A stretch of DNA of 64,000 bases from Amycolatopsis nigrescens CSC17Ta-90 (GTDB lineage Bacteria; Actinomycetota; Actinomycetes; Mycobacteriales; Pseudonocardiaceae). Shown here one piece after another: positions 26,494 to 35,558 of the stretch; the first letter of the stretch is position 1, and the number at the start of each line of letters is the position of its first letter. The translations under genes were made by a program, and so were the position numbers. The notes under the pieces are model-generated. The model was not told where the DNA came from, did no database searches, and worked only from the letters and a program-made list of their open reading frames with translations. Location: the NCBI RefSeq assembly GCF_000384315.1, contig NZ_ARVW01000001.1, positions 4,340,157-4,404,156 on the forward strand, given 5' to 3'.

Positions 26494-26509
26494 TGTGACC
26501 TACGTCACA
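26494..26509. promoter_or_regulatory. Perfect CRP-type operator upstream of rpf
   Basis: TGTGACCTACGTCACA matches the CRP consensus TGTGA-N6-TCACA exactly, with the flanking C and G extending the dyad (CTGTGAC...GTCACAG). It lies about 280 nt before the rpf ATG, ahead of the leader. M. tuberculosis rpfA is known to be controlled by the CRP homologue Rv3676, which supports the assignment. Confidence 0.8.
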
Positions 26510-26664
26510 GTAACATGACGCAACCTCAATCGATGATGCCGTTTTCGCAGGTCAGCTGGCCGTTATCTGGCCGTAGCCTGGCCGAGATATTTCACTGATC
26601 GTGAGGCTTGGATCACGTCGATTCGGAAGCAATGGGCCGTTTGGTGTGTGCGGGGCGGCGGAAT

Positions 26665-27516
26665 CTAGCGCGTTCCCAGAAATGCCGCCAGTCCCGCGAG
26701 GTCATCCGTATTTAGATGGTCAACTCCGGCGGTGGCCAGTTCTTGCCAGACCGCGGTGCGGGCCGGGCCCGGCGTGTCCGGGGTCGCCCAGAAGCGCACC
26801 CGCTGGCCGGCCCGGTGCGCGACGCGGACCAGTTCGTGCAGGCGTGTCCGCTCGGCGGACGGGAATTCGCCGGTACCGGTCCAGCTGAACAGCTTGGTCC
26901 AGTTGTCCGAGACGAGCGGCGTCACGCGCGCGTCCGAGCCGGGGCCGAGGTCGGCCGGGTCGGCGATCCGGCCGTCGTAGAAGGCCAGCCTGGACCGCTG
27001 GGCGAGCAGGACGTCCTTCGGGCGATTGCCGGACAGCACCACGGTCACCGCCCCCTGGCGCACTCGGCCCGCGTCGTACGAGGTGAACAGGAAGGAGAAC
27101 CGGGGGTTCCGGAGCCGCCGCTCCAGCGCCGCGTACGCCGGATCCGCTGCGCTCTTGACGTCCACCAGCAGCTGGAACGGCGCCCGTCGGGGATAGACGT
27201 GGCCGTGGTTGGCCAGCACCCGCTGCCGCAGCGGCTCCAGGTACAGCCGCTCGAGGGTGCGGTCCGGGGTCAGGTCGTCCGGGTCGTGGCCGACCAGAAG
27301 TTGTCCGCTTTCGGCGTAAATATCGGCTTCGACGCTGGTGAAACCGGCGTCCAGGGCGTCGAGCAGCGGGCGCGGGTGCTCGTAGTCGTTGTGCGCGTGC
27401 GCCTGCGCGAGGGGACGGACCTGGTGTGCCGGGGCGGCGCCCGCCGGGGCGGTGACCAGCCCGAGCGCCGCCAGCCCGGTGAGCAGAACGGTCAGCAGGC
27501 GGCCGGGTGCGGTCAT
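26665..27516 (-). CDS. Secreted glycerophosphodiester phosphodiesterase / PI-PLC-like protein
   Basis: 283 residues with a Sec signal peptide (MTAPGRLLTVLLTGLAALGL, cleavage after AGA-AP). The mature start AQAHAHNDYEHPRPLLDALD and GFTSVEADIYAESGQLLVGH are diagnostic for the PLC-like phosphodiesterase barrel: the histidine, the E-x-D metal pair and the second GHD. LVDVKSAADPAYAAL and the C-terminal VDHLNTDDLAGLAAFL complete the family pattern. Probably cleaves glycerophosphodiesters or inositol phospholipids outside the cell. It is transcribed towards rpf with a 448-nt gap that holds the rpf promoter and leader. Confidence 0.88.
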   Translation of the reverse strand: MTAPGRLLTVLLTGLAALGLVTAPAGAAPAHQVRPLAQAHAHNDYEHPRPLLDALDAGFTSVEADIYAESGQLLVGHDPDDLTPDRTLERLYLEPLRQRVLANHGHVYPRRAPFQLLVDVKSAADPAYAALERRLRNPRFSFLFTSYDAGRVRQGAVTVVLSGNRPKDVLLAQRSRLAFYDGRIADPADLGPGSDARVTPLVSDNWTKLFSWTGTGEFPSAERTRLHELVRVAHRAGQRVRFWATPDTPGPARTAVWQELATAGVDHLNTDDLAGLAAFLGTR

Positions 27517-27591
27517 GGCGGGTAGCCAACGTTGCGATGGCGACCAGCACGTGAACAGGTCATCGCGGGCCGGTCACGAACAAGGGAACTC

Positions 27592-27870
27592 TCAGCCGCC
27601 GGCGAAGGGCGGCAGCACGTCGAGCTCGGCGCCGTCCGGCAGCTGGATCGACGTGTCCCGCACCGCGACCCCGTCCAGCAGGAAACTGGCCGCGTCCAGC
27701 ACCTTGGACAGCGCGCCGGCGTGCAGGCCGCGCAGCTCGAGGACCGCTTCGGCGACCGAGGAGCCGGCCGGCAGGGTGAGCACCTCGCTGTCCATCCCGG
27801 TCGCCGCACGCGCGGACGCGAAGTACCGCACCTGCACCGTGGTCGCGTGCTGCCGCACGGAAGTCGTCAC
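27592..27870 (-). CDS. moaD: MoaD/ThiS-family sulfur carrier protein
   Basis: 92 residues ending in the essential FAGG: the C-terminal Gly-Gly becomes a thiocarboxylate during molybdopterin synthesis. TVQVRYFASARAATGMDSEV and PDGAELDVLPPFAGG are typical of the beta-grasp fold. It starts 3 nt after the moaA stop, so the two form an operon, and partners with the MoaE half of the fusion protein at 24385-25332. The start ATG lies within the moaA end region, suggesting coupled translation. Confidence 0.93.
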   Translation of the reverse strand: MTTSVRQHATTVQVRYFASARAATGMDSEVLTLPAGSSVAEAVLELRGLHAGALSKVLDAASFLLDGVAVRDTSIQLPDGAELDVLPPFAGG

Positions 27871-27873
27871 CGC

Positions 27874-28938
27874 TCAGCCTCCGATCGCGCTCATCGGCCG
27901 GATCGGCTGCGCGAAGCCGGCCTCGTTGATCTCGTGCCCGGCCAGCTTGCCCCACATGGTCGCGCGCCAGGCGTCCGCCACCTCTTCATCGCGCGCGCCC
28001 GCGCGCACGAGCGCGCGTAGGTCGGTCTCGTCGTTGCTGAACAGGCAGGAGCGGATCGCGCCGTCCGCGGTGAGCCGGGTGCGTTCGCAGGCCGAGCAGA
28101 ACGGCCTGGTGACCGAGGCGATCACGCCGACGTCGCCGGGGCCGCCGTCGACCAGCCAGCGCTCGGCGGGCGCACCGCCGCGGGCGTCCGGGCTCGGGCT
28201 CAGGGTGAACTCGGCGCGCAGCAGGTCCAGGATCTCGGCCGCGGTGACCATCTCCCCGCGGTTCCAGCCGTGCTGGGCGTCCAGCGGCATCTGCTCGATG
28301 AACCGCAGGTGGTAGTCGTGCTCGAGGCAGAACCTGAGCAGTGGCACGGCTTCGGACTCGTTGATCCCGCGCAGCAGCACCGCGTTCACCTTCACCGGCG
28401 CCAGTCCGGCGTCGGCGGCCGCGGCCAGCCCGGCGAGCACATGGGAGAGCCGGTCGCGGCGGGTGATCCGCTGGAAGATCTCCGCGTCCACGGTGTCCAG
28501 CGAGACGTTGATCCGGTCCAGTCCGGCCGCGGCCAACCCGGCGGCCCGTTTGGCCAGCCCGATTCCGTTGGTGGTCATGGACAGCCGCGGCCTCGGCCGC
28601 AGTGCGGCGACCTCGCCGATCAGGCCTTCCAGCCCGGGGCGGAGCATCGGCTCGCCGCCGGTCAGCCGGATGTCGGTGACGCCGAGGCGTTCCACCGAGA
28701 TCCGCAGCAGCCGGAGCATCTCCTCGTCGCTGAGGATCTCCCGCCCCGGCATCCAGTCCAGCCCCTCGGCCGGCATGCAGTAGGTGCAGCGCAGGTTGCA
28801 CTTGTCGGTGAGGGAGACCCGGAGGTCGGTGGCCACCCGGCCGAACGTGTCGATCAGCGCGGGGTTGTCCGGGCGCGGGGCCGAACCGGGGCTGGAAACG
28901 CTAGGGACGTGGGGAAGGCCGAGATTTACCGCAGTCAT
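27874..28938 (-). CDS. moaA: GTP 3',8-cyclase MoaA (radical SAM)
   Basis: 354 residues from ATG 28938 (MTAVNLGLPHVPSVSS). Radical SAM cluster motif CNLRCTYCMP, SAM-binding RLTGGEPMLRPGLEGL, second iron-sulfur cluster ligands in TRPFCSACERTRLTADG plus SCLFSNDETD, and the C-terminal GG tail (MSAIGG) required for activity. It converts GTP to the cyclic intermediate that MoaC rearranges. Expressed divergently from a MarR-family regulator whose gene starts 100 nt away; that regulator is the obvious candidate to control it. Confidence 0.95.
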   Translation of the reverse strand: MTAVNLGLPHVPSVSSPGSAPRPDNPALIDTFGRVATDLRVSLTDKCNLRCTYCMPAEGLDWMPGREILSDEEMLRLLRISVERLGVTDIRLTGGEPMLRPGLEGLIGEVAALRPRPRLSMTTNGIGLAKRAAGLAAAGLDRINVSLDTVDAEIFQRITRRDRLSHVLAGLAAAADAGLAPVKVNAVLLRGINESEAVPLLRFCLEHDYHLRFIEQMPLDAQHGWNRGEMVTAAEILDLLRAEFTLSPSPDARGGAPAERWLVDGGPGDVGVIASVTRPFCSACERTRLTADGAIRSCLFSNDETDLRALVRAGARDEEVADAWRATMWGKLAGHEINEAGFAQPIRPMSAIGG

Positions 28939-29038
28939 TACCACCAGCTTATCTCCGCTGAGCACCGTCAAGCTCGTACGCGGTATATCTAATAGGGAGT
29001 CATTAAAACCGCCGCGCGCGATTGTCGGAAGGATCCCG

Positions 29039-29512
29039 TTGTCTGCTGGGTTCTCGGTGCCGTCCGGCGAGCTGGCCCGTTTCCTCGCCTTCGCGCACGA
29101 ACAGACCACGCTGACCGTGTTCCGGCAGGCCGTGCTCGCCGAACGGCTCGGCCTCAGCGGCACCGACCTGCAGGCGCTGGAGCTGGCCTGCGGCGACGAG
29201 GGGCCGCTCACCGCGGGCCGGATCGCGCGGCTGACCGGGTTGTCCACCGGCGCCGTGACCGGGGTGATCGACCGGCTGGAACGCGCCGGTTTCGTCCGCC
29301 GGGCACGGGATCCCCGCGACCGGCGGCGGGTGCTGGTGGAGATACTGGTGCGCGACCGGATCCAGCTGGCCAGCCGGTCGGCGGCAAGGGAGGCGGCGAT
29401 CGCCGCGGTGCTGGCGAAGTTCACCCCGGCCGAACGCACCGTGCTCGAGCGGTATCAGAAAGAGATGCTGGAGAGCATGCGCGCGGAAATTCTGCGGTCA
29501 CCGGCCGAGTAG
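29039..29512 (+). CDS. MarR family transcriptional regulator
   Basis: 157 residues from TTG 29039, with GGAAGGA 6 nt upstream making the start convincing. Winged helix at about residues 45-110: ALELACGDEGPLTAGRIARL, TGLSTGAVTGVIDRLERAGF, VRRARDPRDRRRVLVEILV with the basic wing. Divergent from moaA, sharing a 100-nt promoter region, and upstream of the mod cluster, so molybdenum-related genes are plausible targets. Ligand unknown. Confidence 0.88.
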   Translation: MSAGFSVPSGELARFLAFAHEQTTLTVFRQAVLAERLGLSGTDLQALELACGDEGPLTAGRIARLTGLSTGAVTGVIDRLERAGFVRRARDPRDRRRVLVEILVRDRIQLASRSAAREAAIAAVLAKFTPAERTVLERYQKEMLESMRAEILRSPAE

Positions 29513-29553
29513 CCGGATGACAGATCCGCAGCTGCGGCATTAATGTTTCCGTC

Positions 29554-29958
29554 ATGCCGCAATTTCGGTTATCCGAGGCCGCTCAGCTGCTCGGCGTCAG
29601 TGACGACACGGTCCGCCGCTGGGTTCGCGCCGGTCAGCTGACCGCCGGTGAGGACGCCTCCGGGCGCAAGGTGGTGGACGGCGCGCAGCTGGCCGCGTTC
29701 GCCCGTGCGCAGGCCACCGGCCAGAACGACCCCTCCGGCGTCGGCCGCTCGGCCCGCAACCGTTTCGTCGGGCTGGTCACCGAGGTGGTCACGGACAAGG
29801 TGATGGCGCAGGTCGAGCTGCAGTGCGGGCCGCACCGGGTGGTGTCGCTGATGAGCAGCGAGGCGGTCCGCGAGCTCGGCTTGCGGCCCGGCGTGCTCGC
29901 GGTCGCCGTCGTGAAGGCCACCACGGTCGTGGTGGAAACCCCGGAGGGAACCCGGTGA
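29554..29958 (+). CDS. HTH-TOBE molybdate-responsive regulator or molbindin-like protein
   Basis: 134 residues. N-terminal MerR-like helix-turn-helix (FRLSEAAQLLGVSDDTVRRW, residues 4-24), then a C-terminal TOBE/Mop domain (ARNRFVGLVTEVVTDKVMAQ through VVKATTVVVETP) that binds molybdate oxyanions. It overlaps the modA start by 4 nt, so it is the first gene of the molybdate uptake operon and probably senses intracellular molybdate. A TAATGT -10-like hexamer at 29541-29546 ends 7 nt before the ATG, suggesting a leaderless or near-leaderless transcript. Confidence 0.88.
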   Translation: MPQFRLSEAAQLLGVSDDTVRRWVRAGQLTAGEDASGRKVVDGAQLAAFARAQATGQNDPSGVGRSARNRFVGLVTEVVTDKVMAQVELQCGPHRVVSLMSSEAVRELGLRPGVLAVAVVKATTVVVETPEGTR

Positions 29959-30743
29959 GAACACACGTGTTGACAAGGAAGAGGACCCGGCGGCTCAAGG
30001 CGGTGGCGGCGTTGTCCGCCGTCGCGCTGGCCGTCGCGGGCTGCGGCTCGGGAGCCAGTGGTGGTCAGGCGAAGACGCTCACCGTGTTCGCCGCCGCGTC
30101 GCTCACCGAGTCCTTCGGCGCGCTGGAGAAGCGTTTCGAGGCCGAGAACTCCGGAGTGGACGTCAAGCTCAGCTTCGACGGCTCGTCCAAGCTGGCCCAG
30201 CAGATCAACGAGGGCGCGAAGGCGGATGTGTTCGCTTCCGCCGACCAGAACAATATGGACAAGGTGGTCAAGGCGGATCGGGCCGCGGGGCAGCCCGCCG
30301 CGTTCGCCACCAACCGGCTGGCGATCGCGGTCGCGCCGGGGAACCCGAAGGCCATCAAGGGTTTCGCCGATCTGGCCATGCCGGAGCTGACGGTCGTGGC
30401 CTGCGCGCCGCAGGTGCCGTGCGGCGCGGCCACGGACAAGGTGGAGCAGAACAGCGGTGTCGCGCTGAAGCCGAAGAGCGAGGAGTCCGACGTCAAGGCG
30501 GTGCTGACCAAGGTGATCGCCGGGGAGGCGGACGCCGGACTGGTCTACGTCACCGACGCGAGCTCGGCGCCGGGCAAGGTGGACCGGGTGGACTTCCCGG
30601 AGGCGGCCGGCGCGGTCAACACCTATCCGATCGTCACCGTGCGGGACGCGCCCGAGGCCGACCTCGCCAGGCGGTTCACCGAGTTCGTGCTCGGCGCCGC
30701 CGGCCGGGAAGAGCTGGCCAAGGTGGGATTTGGCGCCCCCTGA
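29955..30743 (+). CDS. modA: Molybdate-binding lipoprotein ModA
   Basis: 262 residues from GTG 29955, overlapping the TOBE gene. Signal peptide with lipobox VAGC, then the ModA fold: [71 protein letters not shown] and the late [14 protein letters not shown]. It captures molybdate (or tungstate) outside the membrane for ModBC. Its last 14 nt overlap the longest possible modB frame. Confidence 0.94.
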   Translation: MRTHVLTRKRTRRLKAVAALSAVALAVAGCGSGASGGQAKTLTVFAAASLTESFGALEKRFEAENSGVDVKLSFDGSSKLAQQINEGAKADVFASADQNNMDKVVKADRAAGQPAAFATNRLAIAVAPGNPKAIKGFADLAMPELTVVACAPQVPCGAATDKVEQNSGVALKPKSEESDVKAVLTKVIAGEADAGLVYVTDASSAPGKVDRVDFPEAAGAVNTYPIVTVRDAPEADLARRFTEFVLGAAGREELAKVGFGAP

Positions 30744-31569
30744 CCTCGTGAGTGGAAAACGTTCCCGGAGCAACACTTTCCACTCACGAGCAGGGCTGCC
30801 GTGGGTGTTGTGGATTCCGGCCGGGGTGGCGCTGGCGCTGGTGGTGCTGCCGGTGGCCGGGCTGCTGGTGCGGACGGACCTGACCCGCGTCCCGGAGCTG
30901 ATCACGGCACCGGCGTCGCTGCACGCGCTCGAGCTGTCGCTGACCACCGCGGCGATGTCCACGGCGGCCTGCGTGCTGCTCGGTGTGCCGCTGGCGGTGG
31001 TGCTGGCCAGGTCCGCGGTGCGCGGGATCAGGCTGCTGCGCGCCGTGGTGCTGCTGCCGCTGGTGCTGCCGCCGGTGGTCGGCGGGCTGGCGCTGCTCTA
31101 CCTGCTCGGCCGGAAGGGCTTCCTCGGCTACCTGCTCGACGTCACCGCGGGGGTGCAGATCCCGTTCAGCACCGCCGCGGTGGTGATCGCGCAGACCTTC
31201 GTCGCGATGCCGTTCCTGGTGGTCAGCCTGGAGGGCGCGCTGCGCGGCGCCGGTGACCGCTACGAGCAGGTCGCGGCTACCCTCGGCGCCCGGCCGTGGA
31301 CGGTGTTCCGCCGGGTCACCGTGCCGCTGCTGCTGCCCGCGCTCGGTTCCGGGGTGGTGCTGAGCTTCGCCAGGGCGCTCGGCGAGTTCGGCGCGACCAT
31401 CACCTTCGCGGGCAGCCTGGAGGGCGTGACCAGAACGCTGCCGCTCGAGGTGTACACCCAGGCAGAGTCCGATGTGGACAGTGCGGTGGCGTTGGCGCTG
31501 CTGCTGATCGTGGTCGCGGTGCTGGTGATCGCGGTGGCGCGGCCGCGGGCGCTGGAGGGCGTCCGATGA
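30730..31569 (+). CDS. modB: Molybdate ABC permease ModB
   Basis: 279 residues from TTG 30730, or 273 from GTG 30748; the protein must start at one of these because the first TM helix follows soon after. Five or six TM helices, with the permease motif [20 protein letters not shown] and [20 protein letters not shown] typical of ModB/CysT. The odd feature is the N-terminus: residues encoded by 30747-30788 ([16 protein letters not shown]) come from a 42-bp palindromic element found twice more in this window. The element therefore supplies coding sequence, and possibly the start codon, of modB. Confidence 0.9.
   Translation: MAPPDLVSGKRSRSNTFHSRAGLPWVLWIPAGVALALVVLPVAGLLVRTDLTRVPELITAPASLHALELSLTTAAMSTAACVLLGVPLAVVLARSAVRGIRLLRAVVLLPLVLPPVVGGLALLYLLGRKGFLGYLLDVTAGVQIPFSTAAVVIAQTFVAMPFLVVSLEGALRGAGDRYEQVAATLGARPWTVFRRVTVPLLLPALGSGVVLSFARALGEFGATITFAGSLEGVTRTLPLEVYTQAESDVDSAVALALLLIVVAVLVIAVARPRALEGVR
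30747..30788. repeat. 42-bp palindromic element, copy 2 (inside modB 5' end)
   Basis: Outer arms CGTGAGTGGAAAA and TTTCCACTCACG. Compared with the other two copies, the left arm has an A-to-G and the right arm the matching T-to-C change, so pairing is kept. Inner part is less perfect. Length 42 bp keeps the reading frame of modB. Confidence 0.9.
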
Positions 31570-32636
31570 CCCTGCACGCGGAACTGGCGCTGAGCCGGGG
31601 CGGCTTCGGGCTGGACGTCGAGTTCGAGGTGCCCGGCGGCGGGGTGCTCGCGGTGCTCGGCCCGAACGGCTCCGGCAAGTCCACCCTGCTCGGCTGCCTT
31701 GCCGGGCTGGTGCGCCCGGACCGGGCCGCCATCACGCTGAACGGGCGGTCGCTGGCCGGGCTGCCCGCGTACCGGCGCGGGGTCGGCCTGCTCGCCCAGG
31801 ACCCGCTGCTCTTCCCGCATCTGTCCGCGCTGGACAACGTGGCCTTCGCGCCGAGGTCCAGCGGCGAAGGCAAGGCGAAATCCAGGGAACTCGCCAGGGG
31901 CTGGCTGGCCGAGGTGGACGCCGGGCAGCTCGCCGGGCGGCGGCCAGGCCGGCTCTCCGGTGGCCAGGCGCAGCGGGTGGCGGTGGCGCGGGCACTGGCC
32001 GGCGAGCCGGAGCTGCTGCTGCTCGACGAGCCGCTCGCCGCGCTGGACGTGGACGCCGCGCCGGCCGTGCGCGGGCTGCTGCGCCGGGTGCTGCGCAAGC
32101 CGTCCGCGCGGTGCACGGTGCTGGTCACGCACGACCCGCTGGACGCGCTGGCGCTCGCCGACCACGTGCTGGTGCTGGCCGGCGGCCGGATCGTCGAGCG
32201 CGGCCCGACCAGGGAGGTGCTGTCCGCCCCGAGGACCGCGTTCACCGCCAGGATCGCCGGGCTGAACCTGGTCGCCGGCACCGCGACGGCGGACGGGCTG
32301 CGCACCGCGGACGGCGGCCAGATCGCCGGGATGCCGGCCGCGGACGTGCTGCCGGGCGAGCCGGCGGTCGCCGTGTTCGCGCCAAGCGCGGTCGCGGTGT
32401 ACCCGGCCGACGGCGAGCATCCCGGCAGCCCGCGCAACACGGTGGCGGCCACCGTCGAGTCCGCCGAACCGCACGGGCCGGTGATCCGGCTGCGGGTGAC
32501 CGGCGGCTGGGCCGCGGGGCTGAGCGCGGACCTCACCCCGGAGGCGGTGGCCGAGCTTGGCCTGGAACCGGGCAGCCGGGTCCGGCTGTCGATCAAGGCC
32601 ACCACGGTCGCTGTGCATCCCGCGTCTCCCGCATAG
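31566..32636 (+). CDS. modC: Molybdate ABC transporter ATPase ModC
   Basis: 356 residues from ATG 31566, overlapping modB by 4 nt. Walker [12 protein letters not shown]-loop [10 protein letters not shown], signature [16 protein letters not shown], Walker [14 protein letters not shown]-loop [11 protein letters not shown]. The C-terminal 70 residues ([20 protein letters not shown] to [12 protein letters not shown]) form a TOBE domain as expected for ModC, which can sense molybdate and inhibit transport. End of the TOBE-modABC operon. Confidence 0.94.
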   Translation: MTLHAELALSRGGFGLDVEFEVPGGGVLAVLGPNGSGKSTLLGCLAGLVRPDRAAITLNGRSLAGLPAYRRGVGLLAQDPLLFPHLSALDNVAFAPRSSGEGKAKSRELARGWLAEVDAGQLAGRRPGRLSGGQAQRVAVARALAGEPELLLLDEPLAALDVDAAPAVRGLLRRVLRKPSARCTVLVTHDPLDALALADHVLVLAGGRIVERGPTREVLSAPRTAFTARIAGLNLVAGTATADGLRTADGGQIAGMPAADVLPGEPAVAVFAPSAVAVYPADGEHPGSPRNTVAATVESAEPHGPVIRLRVTGGWAAGLSADLTPEAVAELGLEPGSRVRLSIKATTVAVHPASPA

Positions 32637-32646
32637 GCTGGCGGGC

Positions 32647-33444
32647 ATGAGCGAGCAGACGGACCGCTGGACGTACCTGACGGACATGGACGGGGTGCTG
32701 GTGCACGAGGAGCACCTGGTGCCCGGTGCCGACGAGTTCCTGGCCGAGCTGCGGGCCAACGAGATCAACTTCCTGGTGCTCACGAACAACTCGATCTACA
32801 CCCCGCGCGACCTGCGGGCCAGGCTGGAGCGCACCGGGCTGGACGTGCCGGAGAAGTCGATCTGGACCTCCGCGATGGCCACCGCGAAGTTCCTCGCCAG
32901 CCAGCGTCCGAACGGCTCCGCCTTCGTGATCGGCGAGGCCGGCCTGACCACCGCGCTGCACGAGGCCGGCTACGTGCTCACCGACCGCGAGCCGGACTAC
33001 GTGGTGCTCGGGGAGACCCGCACCTACAGCTTCACCGCGATCACCAAGGCGATCCGGCTGATCGAGGCCGGCGCGAAGTTCATCGCCACCAACCCGGACG
33101 CCACCGGCCCGAGCCTGGAGGGCTCGCTGCCGGCCACCGGTTCGATCGCGGCGCTGATCGAGCGCGCCACCGGCCGCCAGCCCTACTACGTCGGCAAGCC
33201 GAACCCGCTGATGATGCGCTCGGCGCTGCGGTCGATGGGCACGCATTCGGAGAGCACGCTGATGATCGGCGACCGGATGGACACCGACGTGCACTCCGGG
33301 ATCGAAGCCGGGTTGCAGACCATCCTGGTGCTCACCGGCATTTCCACCAGGGAGTCCGCCGAGCTCTACCCGTACCGGCCGACCAGGGTCATCGACTCGA
33401 TCGCGGACCTGATCGGGCACACCAAGGATCCGTTCGCGGGTTGA
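32647..33444 (+). CDS. HAD-IIA family phosphatase (NagD-like)
   Basis: 265 residues from ATG 32647, 10 nt after modC. HAD motifs: [13 protein letters not shown] with two aspartates, [16 protein letters not shown] lysine in [35 protein letters not shown]. The cap type is IIA (between motifs II and III), as in NagD, a nucleotide monophosphatase, and p-nitrophenylphosphatases. Substrate unknown. Closeness to modC suggests read-through but no functional link is evident. Confidence 0.9.
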   Translation: MSEQTDRWTYLTDMDGVLVHEEHLVPGADEFLAELRANEINFLVLTNNSIYTPRDLRARLERTGLDVPEKSIWTSAMATAKFLASQRPNGSAFVIGEAGLTTALHEAGYVLTDREPDYVVLGETRTYSFTAITKAIRLIEAGAKFIATNPDATGPSLEGSLPATGSIAALIERATGRQPYYVGKPNPLMMRSALRSMGTHSESTLMIGDRMDTDVHSGIEAGLQTILVLTGISTRESAELYPYRPTRVIDSIADLIGHTKDPFAG

Positions 33445-33476
33445 CCTGATCGATCAGGAAGCGAGGGCTTATCGTC

Positions 33477-34301
33477 GTGGGGGTGAGCGACGATCAGCAG
33501 CCGGACGTCACCGCGTATGTGGTGGGTGACGTGCACGGCCACCTGGAGGGGCTGACCGACGCCCTGCGCGCGCAGGGGCTGATCGACGACTCCGGTGACT
33601 GGTCCGGCGGCGAGACGACGCTGTGGTTCCTCGGCGACTTCGTGGACCGGGGTCCGGACGGGGTCGGCGTGATCGATCTGGTGATGCGGCTGCAGGAGCA
33701 GGCGAACGCCGACGGCGGCTCGGTGAGCACGCTGCTCGGCAACCACGAGATCCTGCTGCTCGGCATGTACCACTTCGGTGACACCGAGGTGCCCTCGGAC
33801 TTCGGCCCGCGCAGCTTCGCGCGCAGCTGGGAGATCAACGGCGGGATGCCAGCGGACCAGGAGGGCCTGACCGACGAGCACGTCGAATGGCTGAGCACCC
33901 GGCCCGCGCTCGCGCTGGCCGGCGAGCACCTGCTGATGCACTCGGACACCATGGAGTACTTGGACTGGGGCGGCACGATCGAGGAGATCAACGAGAACCT
34001 CGGCGAAGTGCTGGCCGGCAACGACCTCGCCGAATGGTGGGACGTCTGGCGCCGGATGACCACCCGGTACGCCTTCCGCGGCCCGGACGGGCCGGAGATG
34101 GCGCAGCGGCTGATGGACCAGCTCGGCGGCGAGCGGATCGTGCACGGGCACAGCGTGATCGCCGACCAGCTCGGCATCCACCCGATGCAGATCGAGGGGC
34201 CTTATCTCTACGCGGGCGGCAAGGCGCTCGGCGTGGACGGCGGACTGTTCGTCGGCGGGCCCTGCCTGGTGGTCCCGCTGCCGTGGGAGCCGGAGGACTG
34301 A
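33477..34301 (+). CDS. Calcineurin-like metallophosphoesterase
   Basis: 274 residues; GTG 33477 with a second GTG at 33483. The metallophosphoesterase ligands are clear: GDVHGHLEG, FLGDFVDRGPDG, LLGNHEILLLG and VHGHSVIADQLG, in the order and spacing of the bis(5'-nucleosyl)-tetraphosphatase/PrpE-type serine-threonine phosphatases. Two metal ions would be bound. Cytosolic; physiological substrate unknown. A single-gene unit 32 nt after the HAD gene. Confidence 0.88.
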   Translation: MGVSDDQQPDVTAYVVGDVHGHLEGLTDALRAQGLIDDSGDWSGGETTLWFLGDFVDRGPDGVGVIDLVMRLQEQANADGGSVSTLLGNHEILLLGMYHFGDTEVPSDFGPRSFARSWEINGGMPADQEGLTDEHVEWLSTRPALALAGEHLLMHSDTMEYLDWGGTIEEINENLGEVLAGNDLAEWWDVWRRMTTRYAFRGPDGPEMAQRLMDQLGGERIVHGHSVIADQLGIHPMQIEGPYLYAGGKALGVDGGLFVGGPCLVVPLPWEPED

Positions 34302-34447
34302 ACCGCCTACTTTCGTAGTGCGTTATTAACAGCCGGTGCCCGTTCACCTGCGGTGCCGTGCCTGTTGTTGAAAACGGCCGCCACGGGCGGGCGCCTTCCG
34401 ACACTAGCTTGCGAGCTGCAAACCGTCGCCGATCCAAGGAGTTCGAC

Positions 34448-35002
34448 GTGCTCGCCAAAACCCGGCGGACGCTGCTCGCGGTGTTCGCCTTTCTGCTCGC
34501 CCTGCTGGTGGCCGGCCCGGCCGCTTCCGCGCAGGACGCCCACATCCAGGTCCGGACCGTCTACTACAACTCGAACGGCGCGGCCGAGTTCAAGGACGCG
34601 GTGGACGCCGGCGCGAAAGTCTGGAACGACACCGTCAAGAACGTGAAGCTGGTCAAGGGCAGCCCGTCCACGGTGACCATCGTCGCCGACAACGGCTGGC
34701 CACGGGCGCAGCCGCGCGGCCTCGGCGCCGGCACCATCTGGATGGGCCGTCAGGCGGTCAACGAAGGGCACGACACGATCCGGATCGCGGCGCACGAGCT
34801 TGGCCACATCTTCGGCCTGCCGGACCGGCGCACCGGCCTGTGCGAGGACCTGATGTCCGGTGCCAGCGCGGGCACCAGCTGCAAGAACCCGAAGCCGAAC
34901 GCCGCCGAGGCGGCCGAGGTGGAGCGCAACTTCGCCAACGGCTTCTCCACCCAGGTCACCCCGGGCGTGCTGCTGACCGAGGAACCGCTCAGCGTCCGGT
35001 AG
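34448..35002 (+). CDS. Secreted snapalysin-like zinc metalloprotease
   Basis: 184 residues from GTG 34448 with AAGGAG 6-11 nt upstream. Signal peptide ending near ASAQD, then a compact metzincin-type domain: zinc motif HELGHIFGLPD (HExxHxxGxxD, the snapalysin M7 form where aspartate is the third ligand), followed by the CEDLMSGASAG Met-turn and two further cysteines. The M7 family of Streptomyces are small extracellular proteases. Its last codons overlap the convergent YccF gene by 14 nt. Confidence 0.9.
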   Translation: MLAKTRRTLLAVFAFLLALLVAGPAASAQDAHIQVRTVYYNSNGAAEFKDAVDAGAKVWNDTVKNVKLVKGSPSTVTIVADNGWPRAQPRGLGAGTIWMGRQAVNEGHDTIRIAAHELGHIFGLPDRRTGLCEDLMSGASAGTSCKNPKPNAAEAAEVERNFANGFSTQVTPGVLLTEEPLSVR

Positions 35003-35375
35003 CCACGATCTCCTTGCCAAGCGGAACCAGCGACACCGGGATCATCTTGAAATTGGCAAGGCCGAGCGGGATCCCGATGATCGTGATGCACAGTGCGACG
35101 CCGGTGATGACATGCCCGATCGCCAGCCAGATCCCGGCCACGATGACCCAGATCAGGTTGCCGATCACCGAGGGCGCACCGGCGTCGCGCCGGGCGATCA
35201 GGGTGCGGCCGAACGGCCAGAGCGCGTAGTTCGCGATCCGGAAGGAAGCCAGCCCGAACGGGATGGTGATGATCAGGATGCAGCAGACGATGCCGGCCAG
35301 CAGGTAGCCGATCGCCATCCAGATTCCGCACAGCACCAGCCAGATCACGTTGAGGATCGCGTTCATCCCGTTCAT
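34989..35375 (-). CDS. YccF domain membrane protein
   Basis: 128 residues from ATG 35375 (another ATG at 35366). Two copies of the YccF repeat: NVIWLVLCGIWMAIGYLLAG with TIPFGLASFRIANYALWPFG, then NLIWVIVAGIWLAIGHVITG with GIPLGLANFKMIPVSLVPLG. Four TM helices predicted. Role unknown. Size and type match the mycobacterial Rv0870c which lies beside cspB; here about 12 kb separates it from the cspB-like gene. Confidence 0.88.
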   Translation of the reverse strand: MNGMNAILNVIWLVLCGIWMAIGYLLAGIVCCILIITIPFGLASFRIANYALWPFGRTLIARRDAGAPSVIGNLIWVIVAGIWLAIGHVITGVALCITIIGIPLGLANFKMIPVSLVPLGKEIVATGR

Positions 35376-35558
35376 TGTGCCGGGCCGGGCCGCCCCCTGC
35401 CGCAACTACGCCATCCAGCGCAACTTATGACAAAAGGAGACATACTTCCGGGTTTTGTGTGCAGAAGCCGTACCGTATGAGGCGTATGACAGTTTCCGGC
35501 GATCACATGCCGGGCGGGTCATCCCAGGACTAATGCCGAGTTCTCCCGGGAGACAACG

